Of a DNA stretch of 21,049 bases, positions 13,613 through 20,083 are shown in pieces. The number at the start of each line of letters is the position of its first letter. Positions within the stretch are counted from its first letter, which is position 1. The notes under the pieces are model-generated. The model searched no databases. It was not told where the DNA came from and saw only the letters and a program-made list of their open reading frames with translations. Source of the stretch: a virus; the IMG/VR virus record IMGVR_UViG_3300031857_001661, positions 1-21,049 of that record; one strand, given 5' to 3'. The position numbers were made by a program, and so were the translations under genes.

Positions 13613-14053
13613 TCAGCCGTCGATCGGATCGGGAGCTTCGGTCTCCGAATCCTCATCGGTCGTGGGACAGGTGCCGTCAGGGCAGCCTTCCGGGGCCTGG
13701 CCCTGAGCAAGTGGCTTAAGCGTGAAGCCCTTTTTTCCCACGATGATCTCAAAGCTGTCGCCAGGATTAAAGCCGGCTTGGCGCGTATAAGCGCCGCCGA
13801 TCATCAGGTTGCCATTAAATTGCACCTGAGTGCGGAATGTTAGCGATCGTCCGGGAGATTTTTTCTTCCCGCCGAGGGAAATACCCTTCGCCTCCAGCAA
13901 AGCCTCCAGAAAAGCATTCACCCTGGCTCGTTCGGTGCCATCGCCCTTTGTGGTCACATAGCCAGTCTGGCGAGCAATCTCAGTCTGGCCAAGGCCTTCA
14001 TTTTCGAGCTTCTTCACTGCGGTCAACAGTTCAGATCCAGTCAATGCGCTCAT
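13613..14053 (-). CDS. Cyanobacterial AbrB-like transcriptional regulator (cyAbrB family)
   Basis: This 146-aa protein matches the cyAbrB architecture along most of its length: an N-terminal helical region LTGSELLTAVKKLE (5-18), EIARQTGYVTTKGDGTERARV (25-45) and NAFLEALLEAKGISL (46-60), then a basic linker KKKSPGR (63-69), then the swapped-hairpin-like region RTQVQFNGNLMIGGAYTRQAGFNPGDSFEIIVGKKGFTLKPL (74-115). cyAbrB proteins bind DNA and tune nitrogen, carbon and other genes in cyanobacteria; they are essentially confined to that phylum. The last ~30 residues are an additional acidic tail with two Cys (CPDGTC). The start at 14053 fits the promoter found at 14081-14089. In a phage it may reprogramme host transcription or control phage genes. 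Confidence 0.85.
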   Translation of the reverse strand: MSALTGSELLTAVKKLENEGLGQTEIARQTGYVTTKGDGTERARVNAFLEALLEAKGISLGGKKKSPGRSLTFRTQVQFNGNLMIGGAYTRQAGFNPGDSFEIIVGKKGFTLKPLAQGQAPEGCPDGTCPTTDEDSETEAPDPIDG

Positions 14054-14080
14054 GATAAAAAGTTGGGAGCGGACAATAGA

Positions 14081-14110
14081 ATTATAGCACCGCACAAGCC
14101 ATAGCGCTAT
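14081..14110 (-). promoter_or_regulatory. Extended -10 promoter with operator-like palindrome for cyAbrB
   Basis: On the - strand the sequence TGCTATAAT (14089-14081) is an extended -10 with a perfect TATAAT. Transcription would start near 14074, about 20 bases before the ATG. No good -35 is present, as expected for extended -10 promoters. The 10-bp perfect palindrome ATAGCGCTAT (14101-14110) sits where the -35 contact would be, so it could be an operator, possibly for self-regulation. Confidence 0.65.
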
Positions 14111-14241
14111 TGTTTAGGCTTGCTTATATCTGATAGGCCAGGCTCGTCAGGGTCTTGGGCTGCCATGGCTTCAATGCGCTCAATTTCTTGAATGATCGGA
14201 AGCATTTCTTCCACAAAACACCAAAGATCTAAGCTGATCAT
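14107..14241 (-). CDS. Small acidic protein (44 aa) after the methyltransferase gene
   Basis: ATG at 14241 to TAG at 14109-14107. The predicted product starts with an amphipathic helical segment (LDLWCFVEEMLPIIQEIERI) and ends in a polar Asp/Pro/Ser/Lys tail, so it looks like a small acidic protein and not random translation. No family was recognised. The start codon is inside the long hairpin at 14231-14269, which could repress translation. It lies 63 bases after the methyltransferase stop and ends in the palindrome at the cyAbrB promoter. Evidence is moderate. Confidence 0.45.
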   Translation of the reverse strand: MISLDLWCFVEEMLPIIQEIERIEAMAAQDPDEPGLSDISKPKQ

Positions 14242-14269
14242 CGCTGCAAAAAGCAAAGATAATCAGCTT
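14231..14269. repeat. Long imperfect hairpin over the 44-aa gene start
   Basis: AAGCTGATCATC (14231-14242) pairs with GATAATCAGCTT (14258-14269): 11 of 12 positions pair with one mismatch, and GCT/AGC in the loop can extend it. On the - strand the hairpin's 3' arm contains the ATG of the 44-aa ORF. No T-run follows, so it looks like a translational or processing element, not a terminator. Confidence 0.6.
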
Positions 14270-14304
14270 AGAGCAAAAGATTTTATGTTGTGAGGTTAGT
14301 CGTT

Positions 14305-15720
14305 TTAATTTTTGCGTTTTTTCTGTGACTTGATTTGTTCTGGTAATACAAGACCTTTGATTTTGGCAATCCTTGCATTTAACCGTGCCCAATCTTCTAA
14401 ATCTTTGAACTTAAAATGTCCAGTACCTTTTTTGAATAGCTTAAACTCAAAAAATCCCCAGTCATACAAGCCGCCTGGCGCAAGGCGATCAAATCCACAT
14501 TCAGGTTTTTCCATTTCTTCATATTTTCGTCCGGTAATATAACAGAGCGCTTTGATCAAATCATCTACACTTCGACCCGCATCGCTATGGCGACTAAAGC
14601 AAACCCCTGCGCCCATGATATGAGGCGTGGCTGCATCAGGTATGATAAATTTTTGACCAAATAAATACTGTTCATTGGTTGCCCATCCCTCTACTTGCCA
14701 GCGATTATCTTTTATGTGTTTTGTTAAATTATCAAATACTGCTTCAATAGCTCGATCAATTCGCTGATCGGTGGTCCCCGCGATAATACATAGCATTCTA
14801 AATAAATTTCTCTCTGTAAATGGCACCTGCTCTTGTTGTTCAACAAATTTGTTTATATCACCCTGCAGTTGACTGGTAGCCTTTTCACGAGGCAGCATCT
14901 CAGCAATCACAGACTTCCAGAAGTCTTTTTGTAATTCCTTTCGGAATCGTGATCGCGAAGGCGCACATCCATCAAGAGTGATTTGAATTCCTAGCTCACC
15001 CTTGTAAATACCGCCTATTTGAGCCTGTAGTCGCACACCAGCTTCTAATTGTTGATCATAAATTTTGCAAGCCTCAACATATCTATTAACTAGATCCCTT
15101 GAGCGACGATAAGGGATAATCCCTTCTCCTTGCGCTTCTATTTCATCAGGCCCCAGAAAAAAACCTTCAAATTCATCGCCGCCAGAAGATCGCCGCCCAG
15201 GTTTTATTAAACGAACCATGCCAATCTCGCAACGAGTTGTGCGCTCGGCATTTTCAAATACTGGCCCTAAATTTAAGCGACTTCCATAATCATTGATTAG
15301 TACGCGCAGCTCTCGACAAGCGCGAAAATTATGACGACTTTCGTTAATTGTTGACCAGTTACATAGACTTACGATTTCACAACCGGGCGGCGCAATCTTC
15401 CAGGCGTGAAGAATATGATGCTCATCTGCGCTAAACGGCGGATTCATTGCGATCACATCCGCATGGCTAATCTGCTCTGCCTGAACCTGTAGCCAATCGC
15501 CGCCGATCAACTGGCAGCCAGGGATTGCCGCGAGGATGGCCCTTAGCCGTGGCTCAACTTCAGCCGCGAGCACGTCTGTAGCGCCGCGATCCATGGCTTC
15601 TTTCACCAGGTTGCCGCTACCTGCACTGGGCTCCACTACCGTGCGACCACGCAGATCCAGTGGATCTAGCATGGTGGCCGCTACTTCGGATGGCGTTGGG
15701 TAGAAGTCGGGGTTAAACAT
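14305..15720 (-). CDS. DNA adenine methyltransferase with DUF4942 domain (471 aa)
   Basis: The N-terminal half is a class I SAM-dependent methyltransferase: the DFYPTP opening (5-10), motif I EPSAGSG (30-36, SAM binding), an acidic residue after it (Asp75 in GGDW) and the catalytic NPPF (93-96), which marks N6-adenine or N4-cytosine methylation. The C-terminal ~200 residues match DUF4942: FWKSVIAEM (~285), a central helical region, DDLIKALCYITG (~395) and FFEFKLFKKGTGHFKFKDLE with a final basic end. Such phage enzymes modify phage DNA to evade restriction or change packaging or expression. No partner restriction enzyme was found. It follows three oxygenase-like genes by 26 bases, probably in the same operon. 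Confidence 0.85.
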   Translation of the reverse strand: MFNPDFYPTPSEVAATMLDPLDLRGRTVVEPSAGSGNLVKEAMDRGATDVLAAEVEPRLRAILAAIPGCQLIGGDWLQVQAEQISHADVIAMNPPFSADEHHILHAWKIAPPGCEIVSLCNWSTINESRHNFRACRELRVLINDYGSRLNLGPVFENAERTTRCEIGMVRLIKPGRRSSGGDEFEGFFLGPDEIEAQGEGIIPYRRSRDLVNRYVEACKIYDQQLEAGVRLQAQIGGIYKGELGIQITLDGCAPSRSRFRKELQKDFWKSVIAEMLPREKATSQLQGDINKFVEQQEQVPFTERNLFRMLCIIAGTTDQRIDRAIEAVFDNLTKHIKDNRWQVEGWATNEQYLFGQKFIIPDAATPHIMGAGVCFSRHSDAGRSVDDLIKALCYITGRKYEEMEKPECGFDRLAPGGLYDWGFFEFKLFKKGTGHFKFKDLEDWARLNARIAKIKGLVLPEQIKSQKKRKN

Positions 15721-15746
15721 TGCTGATCAAGGCACCAAAACTAGAA

Positions 15747-16250
15747 TTAATTAGCCTTCCTTATCCTAACAGATTGACTTGCAATCACCCATCGACAATT
15801 GGCCATCCAAGCGTGCCTAGCGTCACTATTAAACAAAAAAACAACTCCTACGTTGATTGTTAAAACTTTATTGCTTGCAAAAAGGAAGCAGTTATCAATA
15901 GTTGTAATAGTCCGTGTTATGTTTTGCTTTGCAACAAGCACACCTAGCGAAAGGCCAAAGCTATTATCATAATGTGGCTCTACAGATCCAGCGCCATAGA
16001 TATAACAAGAAGGATAGCAAAACTTGCTATTTTTGCGCTTAAATTCAAAACCATGTAGATTGCATATTTTACGCAAACTATCTAAAATTAAATCATTTTC
16101 TTCTGGATAAGCAGTATGAACACTTCCTAAATAGTATTGCGTAGCTTGCTTTAGTAGAGTTTTATGAAAACTGTTTGTTTTAATTGTCATGTGACGTAGG
16201 ACACGCGGCTTGCGACTCGAAGGCGAGCTGTCAATCATTGTGTAGTTCAT
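15747..16250 (-). CDS. Fe(II)/2OG oxygenase-like protein, paralogue 3 (167 aa)
   Basis: Third of three tandem paralogues. The start at 16250 overlaps the preceding gene in ATGA, so it is preferred to 16295. The signature is CYIYGAGSVEPHYD with His93-x-Asp95, a following strand (LSLGVLVA), then VVFLFNSDARHAWMANCRW with His146 and Arg153. His-x-Asp plus a distal His is the Fe(II) triad of the double-stranded beta-helix oxygenase fold (AlkB, TET/JBP, prolyl hydroxylase). The Arg is at +7 from the distal His, not the usual ~+10, so 2-oxoglutarate use is uncertain. The GDVF of the other two paralogues is GVVF here. Five Cys residues lie within 65-122. Substrate unknown. Confidence 0.6.
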   Translation of the reverse strand: MNYTMIDSSPSSRKPRVLRHMTIKTNSFHKTLLKQATQYYLGSVHTAYPEENDLILDSLRKICNLHGFEFKRKNSKFCYPSCYIYGAGSVEPHYDNSFGLSLGVLVAKQNITRTITTIDNCFLFASNKVLTINVGVVFLFNSDARHAWMANCRWVIASQSVRIRKAN

Positions 16251-16747
16251 TTGATTGCTTTTTTCAATGTAACACCTTGACCCACAAGTAGCCATCTACA
16301 ATTGGCGACCCAAGTATGTTCTATATTAGTATTAAGCAGAAAAACATCTCCTTCTTGAACGATGATATGTCTTCCTTGTGCAAGTAGGGTGCAACTGTTA
16401 ACTTCGTCGCCAGACTGAAAATTCTTTGACAAGTCTTTCGTTGAAACAAGTGCATTTATAGTCCATCCAAGCCCGGTATCTTCATGCGGAGTAATCGAGC
16501 CTGCCCCGCAAAGATAAAAAGGGTTTGAGTAGCCGCCAACGCGATCCCTGAGCTTAGGCGTACACTCATTTAGTTCACATATTGCTTGCAGCTCAATTAA
16601 GATTGGATCTTCGCGTGATATTGGCTCAGGCCACGCAAAACCCAATCCGTATCGCGTGCTTTCTCTTAGCATTTTCCTGTGATAGCTCGTTTCATTTATA
16701 TCAATACTGCCTAGAACTTGTAGATTGCGTTTTGGATGATGAGTCAT
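16247..16747 (-). CDS. Fe(II)/2OG oxygenase-like protein, paralogue 2 (166 aa)
   Basis: Second of three tandem paralogues. It shares the core FYLCGAGSITPHED with His88-x-Asp90, the strand GWTINALVS, then EGDVFLLNTNIEHTWVANCRW with His144 and Arg151, a pattern shared with its neighbours and the Fe(II)/2-oxoglutarate oxygenase fold. The N-terminal ~75 residues (YHRKMLREST, PILIELQAICELN) are helical and are shared in type with the neighbours. It overlaps the third paralogue in ATGA (16247-16250) and lies 44 bases after the first. There is no Shine-Dalgarno; the ATG is preceded by a T8 run. A cupin-type metal protein is an alternative. Confidence 0.6.
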   Translation of the reverse strand: MTHHPKRNLQVLGSIDINETSYHRKMLRESTRYGLGFAWPEPISREDPILIELQAICELNECTPKLRDRVGGYSNPFYLCGAGSITPHEDTGLGWTINALVSTKDLSKNFQSGDEVNSCTLLAQGRHIIVQEGDVFLLNTNIEHTWVANCRWLLVGQGVTLKKAIK

Positions 16748-16791
16748 TAAAAAAAATGCAATGAAAAAGCAAAAGGGTTAGAGTTTGATGT

Positions 16792-17319
16792 CTATTGGGA
16801 TTTGTGGTCAACAGCAGCACTTGAACGATCTGGCTTTATAACCGACTGCGTTGCAATTAGCCATTTTCTGTTAGACATCCAAGCGTGATAAATACTTGGA
16901 TCAAAGATAAAAACGTCACCAATCTCAAGCTCAATAAATTCGCCTTCGGTTATCAAGGCGCAAGGGTAATTATGGACATAGGAGTCTTGCAAAAGCTCCG
17001 ATAGATTTTCAACACCAACAAGCACGCAAACTTCTAGGATACTTCCGAGGTGATCTTTGTGCAAAAATACAGATCCTGCGCCATACACAAACTGATTGCT
17101 GTTAGGTTTGTTTTCAACGTCAAGACCATGGGCTTTGCATATCAGTCGAAGGCCTTGAACAATTGCATTGTTTGCGCCTGCTGTATCAACATTTCCAAGT
17201 GTTGCTCGATTAAGCAACTGTTTTTCATAAATGCCACAGGAGACTTCAAAATGATCAATTGAACGAGCCGTAGCAATTAGATCATCAGAATAACTTGTAA
17301 TTCCGTTGATGCGACTCAT
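16792..17319 (-). CDS. Fe(II)/2OG oxygenase-like protein, paralogue 1 (175 aa)
   Basis: First of the tandem trio in transcription order. Core signature: QFVYGAGSVFLHKD with His87-x-Asp89, the strand ILEVCVLVG, then IGDVFIFDPSIYHAWMSNRKW with His145 and Arg151/Lys152. It matches the two downstream proteins over the whole length of this core, including GAGS, the acidic linker, GDVF, H-x-W and the closing W, showing common origin. The N-terminal ~75 residues are a helical extension (AIVQGLRLICKAHGL). Residues fit Fe(II)-dependent oxygenases, but the catalytic reaction is unproven. Upstream lies a 71-aa gene 35 bases away and no clear promoter. Confidence 0.6.
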   Translation of the reverse strand: MSRINGITSYSDDLIATARSIDHFEVSCGIYEKQLLNRATLGNVDTAGANNAIVQGLRLICKAHGLDVENKPNSNQFVYGAGSVFLHKDHLGSILEVCVLVGVENLSELLQDSYVHNYPCALITEGEFIELEIGDVFIFDPSIYHAWMSNRKWLIATQSVIKPDRSSAAVDHKSQ

Positions 17320-17354
17320 GTTCTAACAGTTGAGAGGACTTGCTGATAAAGAGA

Positions 17355-17570
17355 CTAATCTAGCGACTCTAAAAACAAGCGTGATTCATTATCGCAATAT
17401 CCACCTTCGTTGTCCTCTATTGTTATTGCATAGGTTTCGTAAGCACATACAACCATGTCACCGCAGAATCCATACCTTGCCGACAAATACTCAACGAGTT
17501 GTTGAGCTTTTTTAAGTGCTTGATTCATTGGCATTGCTATTAACTGATTGAGGCGATCTTCTGTTTTCAT
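17355..17570 (-). CDS. Small protein (71 aa) ahead of the oxygenase cluster
   Basis: I do not recognise this protein. It is helical in the first half (TEDRLNQLIAMPMNQALKKA, QQLVEYLSARYGF) with a polar Cys- and Asp/Glu-rich second half (YCDNESRLFLESLD). There is no membrane segment. It precedes the three oxygenase-like genes by 35 bases on the same strand and could be the first gene of that operon. Its own promoter was not found, and an upstream terminator hairpin (17606-17628) separates it from the membrane-protein gene. Confidence 0.55.
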   Translation of the reverse strand: MKTEDRLNQLIAMPMNQALKKAQQLVEYLSARYGFCGDMVVCAYETYAITIEDNEGGYCDNESRLFLESLD

Positions 17571-17605
17571 TGGTAGTCACCAGGGATGATAGGGATGATG
17601 TTGAA

Positions 17606-17628
17606 GGGGCCGCCGCAGGAGCGGCCCC
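17606..17628 (-). terminator. GC-rich hairpin after the Ala-Pro-repeat gene
   Basis: GGGGCCGC (17606-17613) and GCGGCCCC (17621-17628) form a perfect 8-bp stem with a 7-base loop. It is eight bases after the stop of the 17636-18061 gene on the - strand. Only two T follow, so it is a weak or factor-assisted terminator, or a simple mRNA 3'-end stabiliser. Confidence 0.6.
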
Positions 17629-17635
17629 ACTGAAA

Positions 17636-18061
17636 TCAGGCGGCCACTACCTCCAGCAAAGCCCGCTTAGGCGCCCGCTTGGCTGGGCGGGGGCGCTTCG
17701 GGCCTGGAGCGGCAGGAGCAGGAGGGGCCGCTACGGCGGCCTTTTTGGCGTAGGTGCGTGGTTTGCGGACTGGGGCGGGGGCAGGGGCGATCATGATGGG
17801 ATCAGGAGTGACGGTGGGTACTGGTGCTGGTGCTGGTGCTGGCGCTGGCGCTGGCGCTGGCGCTGGCGCAACCCCCAGAACTGCAACCCACCAGGCGGCG
17901 AGTTGATCGTTTCTGGTGTCGATCGCAATGCGCAGCTCACCGCCCAGCCAGTAGACCAGTTCAGCGGTGGTGATCGCGAGAGCAATCAGGGGTGTGATGA
18001 CGCGGGCTGCAGTTTCCAGATTGCGGCCAATGTTGGCGGAGGAAAAATCAGATGGTTTCAT
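17636..18061 (-). CDS. Membrane protein with Ala-Pro repeat and Lys/Pro/Ala-rich tail (141 aa)
   Basis: The N-terminal ~70 residues include a hydrophobic helix (~17-34, RVITPLIALAITTAELVYWL) and a second weaker one (~55-65, LAAWWVAVLG). They are followed by eight Ala-Pro dipeptides (~68-83), another Pro-rich patch, and a strongly basic Ala/Lys/Pro/Arg-rich tail (TYAKKAAVAAPPAPAAPGPK and KRPRPAKRAPK). The rigid Ala-Pro stalk would hold the basic domain away from the membrane; the tail is histone-H1-like and could bind DNA or polyphosphate. ATG at 18061 opens the natural protein. ATG at 18154 is also in frame and would add 31 residues. No family was recognised, and the function is unknown. Confidence 0.6.
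   Translation of the reverse strand: MKPSDFSSANIGRNLETAARVITPLIALAITTAELVYWLGGELRIAIDTRNDQLAAWWVAVLGVAPAPAPAPAPAPAPAPVPTVTPDPIMIAPAPAPVRKPRTYAKKAAVAAPPAPAAPGPKRPRPAKRAPKRALLEVVAA
17821..17868. repeat. Eight-unit 6-bp tandem repeat encoding Ala-Pro
   Basis: On the + strand three CTGGTG units are followed by five CTGGCG units, encoding Ala-Pro dipeptides on the - strand. The two unit types form separate blocks, which points to repeat expansion of one unit from the other by slippage. Copy number could vary between related phages. Confidence 0.85.
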
Positions 18062-18220
18062 GGCGGAAAAGGGTGTGGTTTGAGTGGATGGTGGCCGGGG
18101 CCATCTCAGGGCCTCGCCGGCTGCTGAGGCTGTCTCTGTCGCCTCATGTGCCAATCATAGGGTGCGTTGCCGCCAGGGGGGCGGATCTGTAACAATCTGT
18201 TGTAATTGACCTGAGGCATG

Positions 18221-18243
18221 AAAAAGCCCCGAACCTGCGGGGC
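18221..18243 (-). terminator. Intrinsic terminator after the 88-aa gene
   Basis: On the - strand AGCCCCGCAGGTTCGGGGCTTTTT forms a 7-bp stem AGCCCCG/CGGGGCT with a T-run. It lies 20 bases after the stop of the 18263-18529 gene and isolates that gene from the Ala-Pro membrane-protein gene. Confidence 0.85.
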
Positions 18244-18262
18244 TGTCGTCAACGAGCTGTCG

Positions 18263-18529
18263 CTATTTGGCGCGGCGATGATCAAGCGCGTGCATTTCCC
18301 ATCGCTCGGCATACTCATAAACTCGCTGGAGCATCTGCAGTGCTTCATCACGCTCATTGCGAGCCCGTTGCCATGCGTCGGAACGCTGAGGATAAAAATC
18401 CCTTGCATTGCAGGTTGCTGCAACTAAAGCATCAGAGGCTTGGCTAACGGCCTTGCGCACTGCGCGATACTCAGTATATAGGCTATCTGCATCGGTTCCG
18501 TTCAGGTGGATTGTTGGAAGGGTGGTCAT
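18263..18529 (-). CDS. Small helical protein (88 aa), common phage hypothetical
   Basis: Begins MTTLPTIHLNGTDADSLYTE and is otherwise helical, with a conserved middle CNARDFYPQRSDAWQRARNE. This pattern, an N-terminal IHLNGT strand, an NARDYYP-type box and a coiled-coil-like end, recurs in small phage proteins of unknown function. ATG at 18529 is preferred to 18715, whose extra 62 residues are unnatural. An 18-bp sequence covering this start is repeated at 18734-18751 at an internal ATG of the next gene. It is a single-gene unit closed by the terminator at 18221-18243. Confidence 0.75.
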   Translation of the reverse strand: MTTLPTIHLNGTDADSLYTEYRAVRKAVSQASDALVAATCNARDFYPQRSDAWQRARNERDEALQMLQRVYEYAERWEMHALDHRRAK

Positions 18530-18751
18530 GGCTTGCAAGTGAGAAGGTTTGAGCGAAAGGTGGTCAAAATAAGTCAACCAAAAGAGGCCAGTTGGGCATG
18601 GAAGGGTCGTAGACCGCTTCAAGAGCCGGCTTAAGGCGCTCCGTTGTGACGCAAAACACGCCACCACCAGGGGTGGGCCAGTCGTGATAGTTCCACCCAA
18701 CGGAAGTTTGAGCAAGAATCTCTTGGACGGTAGGGGTGGTCATGGCTTGCA
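18520..18751. repeat. 18-bp direct repeat covering two ATGs
   Basis: GGGTGGTCATGGCTTGCA occurs at 18520-18537 and at 18734-18751. On the - strand both contain TGCAAGCCATGACCACCC. The ATG in the first is the start of the 88-aa gene (18529); the ATG in the second (18743) is in frame inside the 184-aa gene and could start a 59-aa protein ending with it at 18564. Confidence 0.75.
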
Positions 18752-19118
18752 CAATAGAAGAGGTAGACCGAGGAGAATTCAAGGGTGAAGCTTGTTGTGG
18801 TTGAGCTGTAGCCAAAAAAGGAGCCAAAAAATCCTTGATGTAATCAACCGACTCGCCTTTCGAGGCGAATTGACTGTTAAAAGCCCAATGATATTGCATT
18901 AAGCCCTCAAAGGGCTTGTAATCATCTTCGCGATGAATTATCACGATCAATGTCTCAAATCCTCTTTGACACTGAAAAATTGTGTCTCCGCTTTTTAGCC
19001 AATTGTATCTATACGCCGTAAAGGCGGGATGCCATTGAAAAAGATCAATGCACCAGCCAGCCGATGCAAGAAGGTCTTGAGCCCTTTGAATTCTATAGGA
19101 AGTGAAAGCGTCGGTCAT
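18564..19118 (-). CDS. Unrecognised two-part protein (184 aa)
   Basis: I do not recognise the family. Residues ~1-105 form a compact domain with Trp/Tyr/Phe-rich segments (LLASAGWCIDLFQWHPAF, ETLIVIIHREDDYKPFEGL, YIKDFLAPFLA). A Ser/Pro/Gln-rich linker (~105-125) joins a C-terminal 59-residue part starting MTTPTVQEILAQTSVGWNYHD and continuing through GGGVFCVTTERLKPALEAVY. That C-terminal part follows an 18-bp repeat identical to the start of the neighbouring gene, so it may also be made separately from ATG 18743. The start at 19118 is chosen over 19181 for composition. No Shine-Dalgarno is near it. Confidence 0.6.
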   Translation of the reverse strand: MTDAFTSYRIQRAQDLLASAGWCIDLFQWHPAFTAYRYNWLKSGDTIFQCQRGFETLIVIIHREDDYKPFEGLMQYHWAFNSQFASKGESVDYIKDFLAPFLATAQPQQASPLNSPRSTSSIVQAMTTPTVQEILAQTSVGWNYHDWPTPGGGVFCVTTERLKPALEAVYDPSMPNWPLLVDLF

Positions 19119-19259
19119 GATAGAAGCGCAATTGAGTGCCGGTCGGATCTCTCCTCCCGATGCACTGATCATAAGACGCAAGGCCAGCGCACGGGATTAA
19201 CCTGTCGCAATTCGTCACAAAGCCCACTCAATGCGCTAAACTGCTTAGGCCGATACCAA

Positions 19260-19580
19260 ATGGCCATGACTGACTCCCTGCCGTTCGACGCCACCGACAC
19301 CCCTGATCTGACTGATGATCGCGTGTCTGATGTGATGACACAACTTGATGAATGTGAATTTTCGGCGGATGAATATCACAAGCTTGTGGAAACAATTCTG
19401 ATGTCTTTGGCTGTTAGCTATGAAGACTCTGTTTCTCAAGAAATGGAGCGCGAGGAAGTTATGTTTTTAACTTCAATGGCAACACGGTTTCAAGGCGCTT
19501 ATGAATTGATTCATATTGGAGATGACGACGAAGACGATGAAGATGGCGACAATGATGACGATTTTGAAGATGATGATTGA
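19260..19580 (+). CDS. Small acidic protein with Asp/Glu-rich tail (106 aa)
   Basis: The only + strand gene in the right-hand 10 kb. It starts at ATG 19260 (or the second ATG at 19266) and is divergently placed from the 184-aa gene. Residues ~1-85 are helical (DDRVSDVMTQLDECEFSADE, SVSQEMEREEVMFLTSMATR), and the last ~20 residues are almost all Asp/Glu. A long acidic C-terminus is typical of DNA-mimic or metal-binding proteins and also of assembly factors; I cannot tell which applies. It ends in a strong terminator at 19605-19630, so it is an independent transcription unit. Its promoter must be in 19119-19259, where I see no convincing -10/-35 pair. Confidence 0.65.
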   Translation: MAMTDSLPFDATDTPDLTDDRVSDVMTQLDECEFSADEYHKLVETILMSLAVSYEDSVSQEMEREEVMFLTSMATRFQGAYELIHIGDDDEDDEDGDNDDDFEDDD

Positions 19581-19604
19581 TTGCATCTAGCCAATTCGCA
19601 AGAC

Positions 19605-19630
19605 AAGGCTGATAATTGTCAGCCTTTTTT
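19605..19630 (+). terminator. Intrinsic terminator of the acidic-protein gene
   Basis: AAGGCTGA (19605-19612) and TCAGCCTT (19619-19626) form an 8-bp stem with a 6-base loop, followed by T's to 19630. The T-run overlaps the stop codon of the convergent - strand gene (19629-19631). Confidence 0.85.
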
Positions 19631-20009
19631 ATCGCTTGGGCATATATGAGTGAAGTTGGTTAATTAATGTCTTTAAGTCATCTTCTGAAAGCGTATCAAC
19701 AGAATGACCAACTTGTTGCAGCCTGAATCTAGCAGCAACTTGCAATCGCCTCATTTGAATAGCTTTTTCAATTTCTTGCTTTTCTTCTTCGGTTGGAATC
19801 CACGCAAAAACATGACTCCATGGATCACGACTGCTTCCTCTTAATTCACCATTTGACTTATTAAATACATGCTTTTCTGTAGCAAACGTTGCCTTGGTTA
19901 CTTTTGTAACCTCAAGAAGCATGATTGAAGTGCGATCAGTAACAGCAATAATGTCGCCGATTTTTATGTTTTGAAAGTTTTGGTTTTTCGTTGATTGAAG
20001 TAAATTCAT
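19629..20009 (-). CDS. Beta-barrel-type phage protein (126 aa), unknown function
   Basis: The first ~60 residues are a small beta domain: KIGDIIAVTDRTSIMLLEVT, KATFATEKHVFNKSNGELRG. This pattern (G-D-x-V strands, then V-x-K-V-T, then F-x-K-x-x-G) recurs in small phage proteins of unknown function. The second half is helical and charged (TEEEKQEIEKAIQMRRLQVA, DDLKTLINQLH). ATG at 20009 is preferred to 20180 because the extra N-terminal residues look random. The leader holds palindromic sequences (20084-20104). Neighbours on both sides are separated by terminators, so it is probably its own unit. The function is unknown. Confidence 0.65.
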   Translation of the reverse strand: MNLLQSTKNQNFQNIKIGDIIAVTDRTSIMLLEVTKVTKATFATEKHVFNKSNGELRGSSRDPWSHVFAWIPTEEEKQEIEKAIQMRRLQVAARFRLQQVGHSVDTLSEDDLKTLINQLHSYMPKR

Positions 20010-20083
20010 GGAAATAGAAAGGGCTAAACTGCTTACCCTTTCTTGGATCATAGCGCAGAGCAAAACAACCAGCGCCGTGCTGA

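Noticed and set aside
17570-18127. 185-aa + strand ORF with Trp/Arg repeats
   Set aside because: It is the antisense reading of the Ala-Pro repeat gene. The Trp-Arg/Trp-Cys dipeptides are an artefact of the 6-bp repeat, and the - strand product has a sensible membrane and basic architecture.
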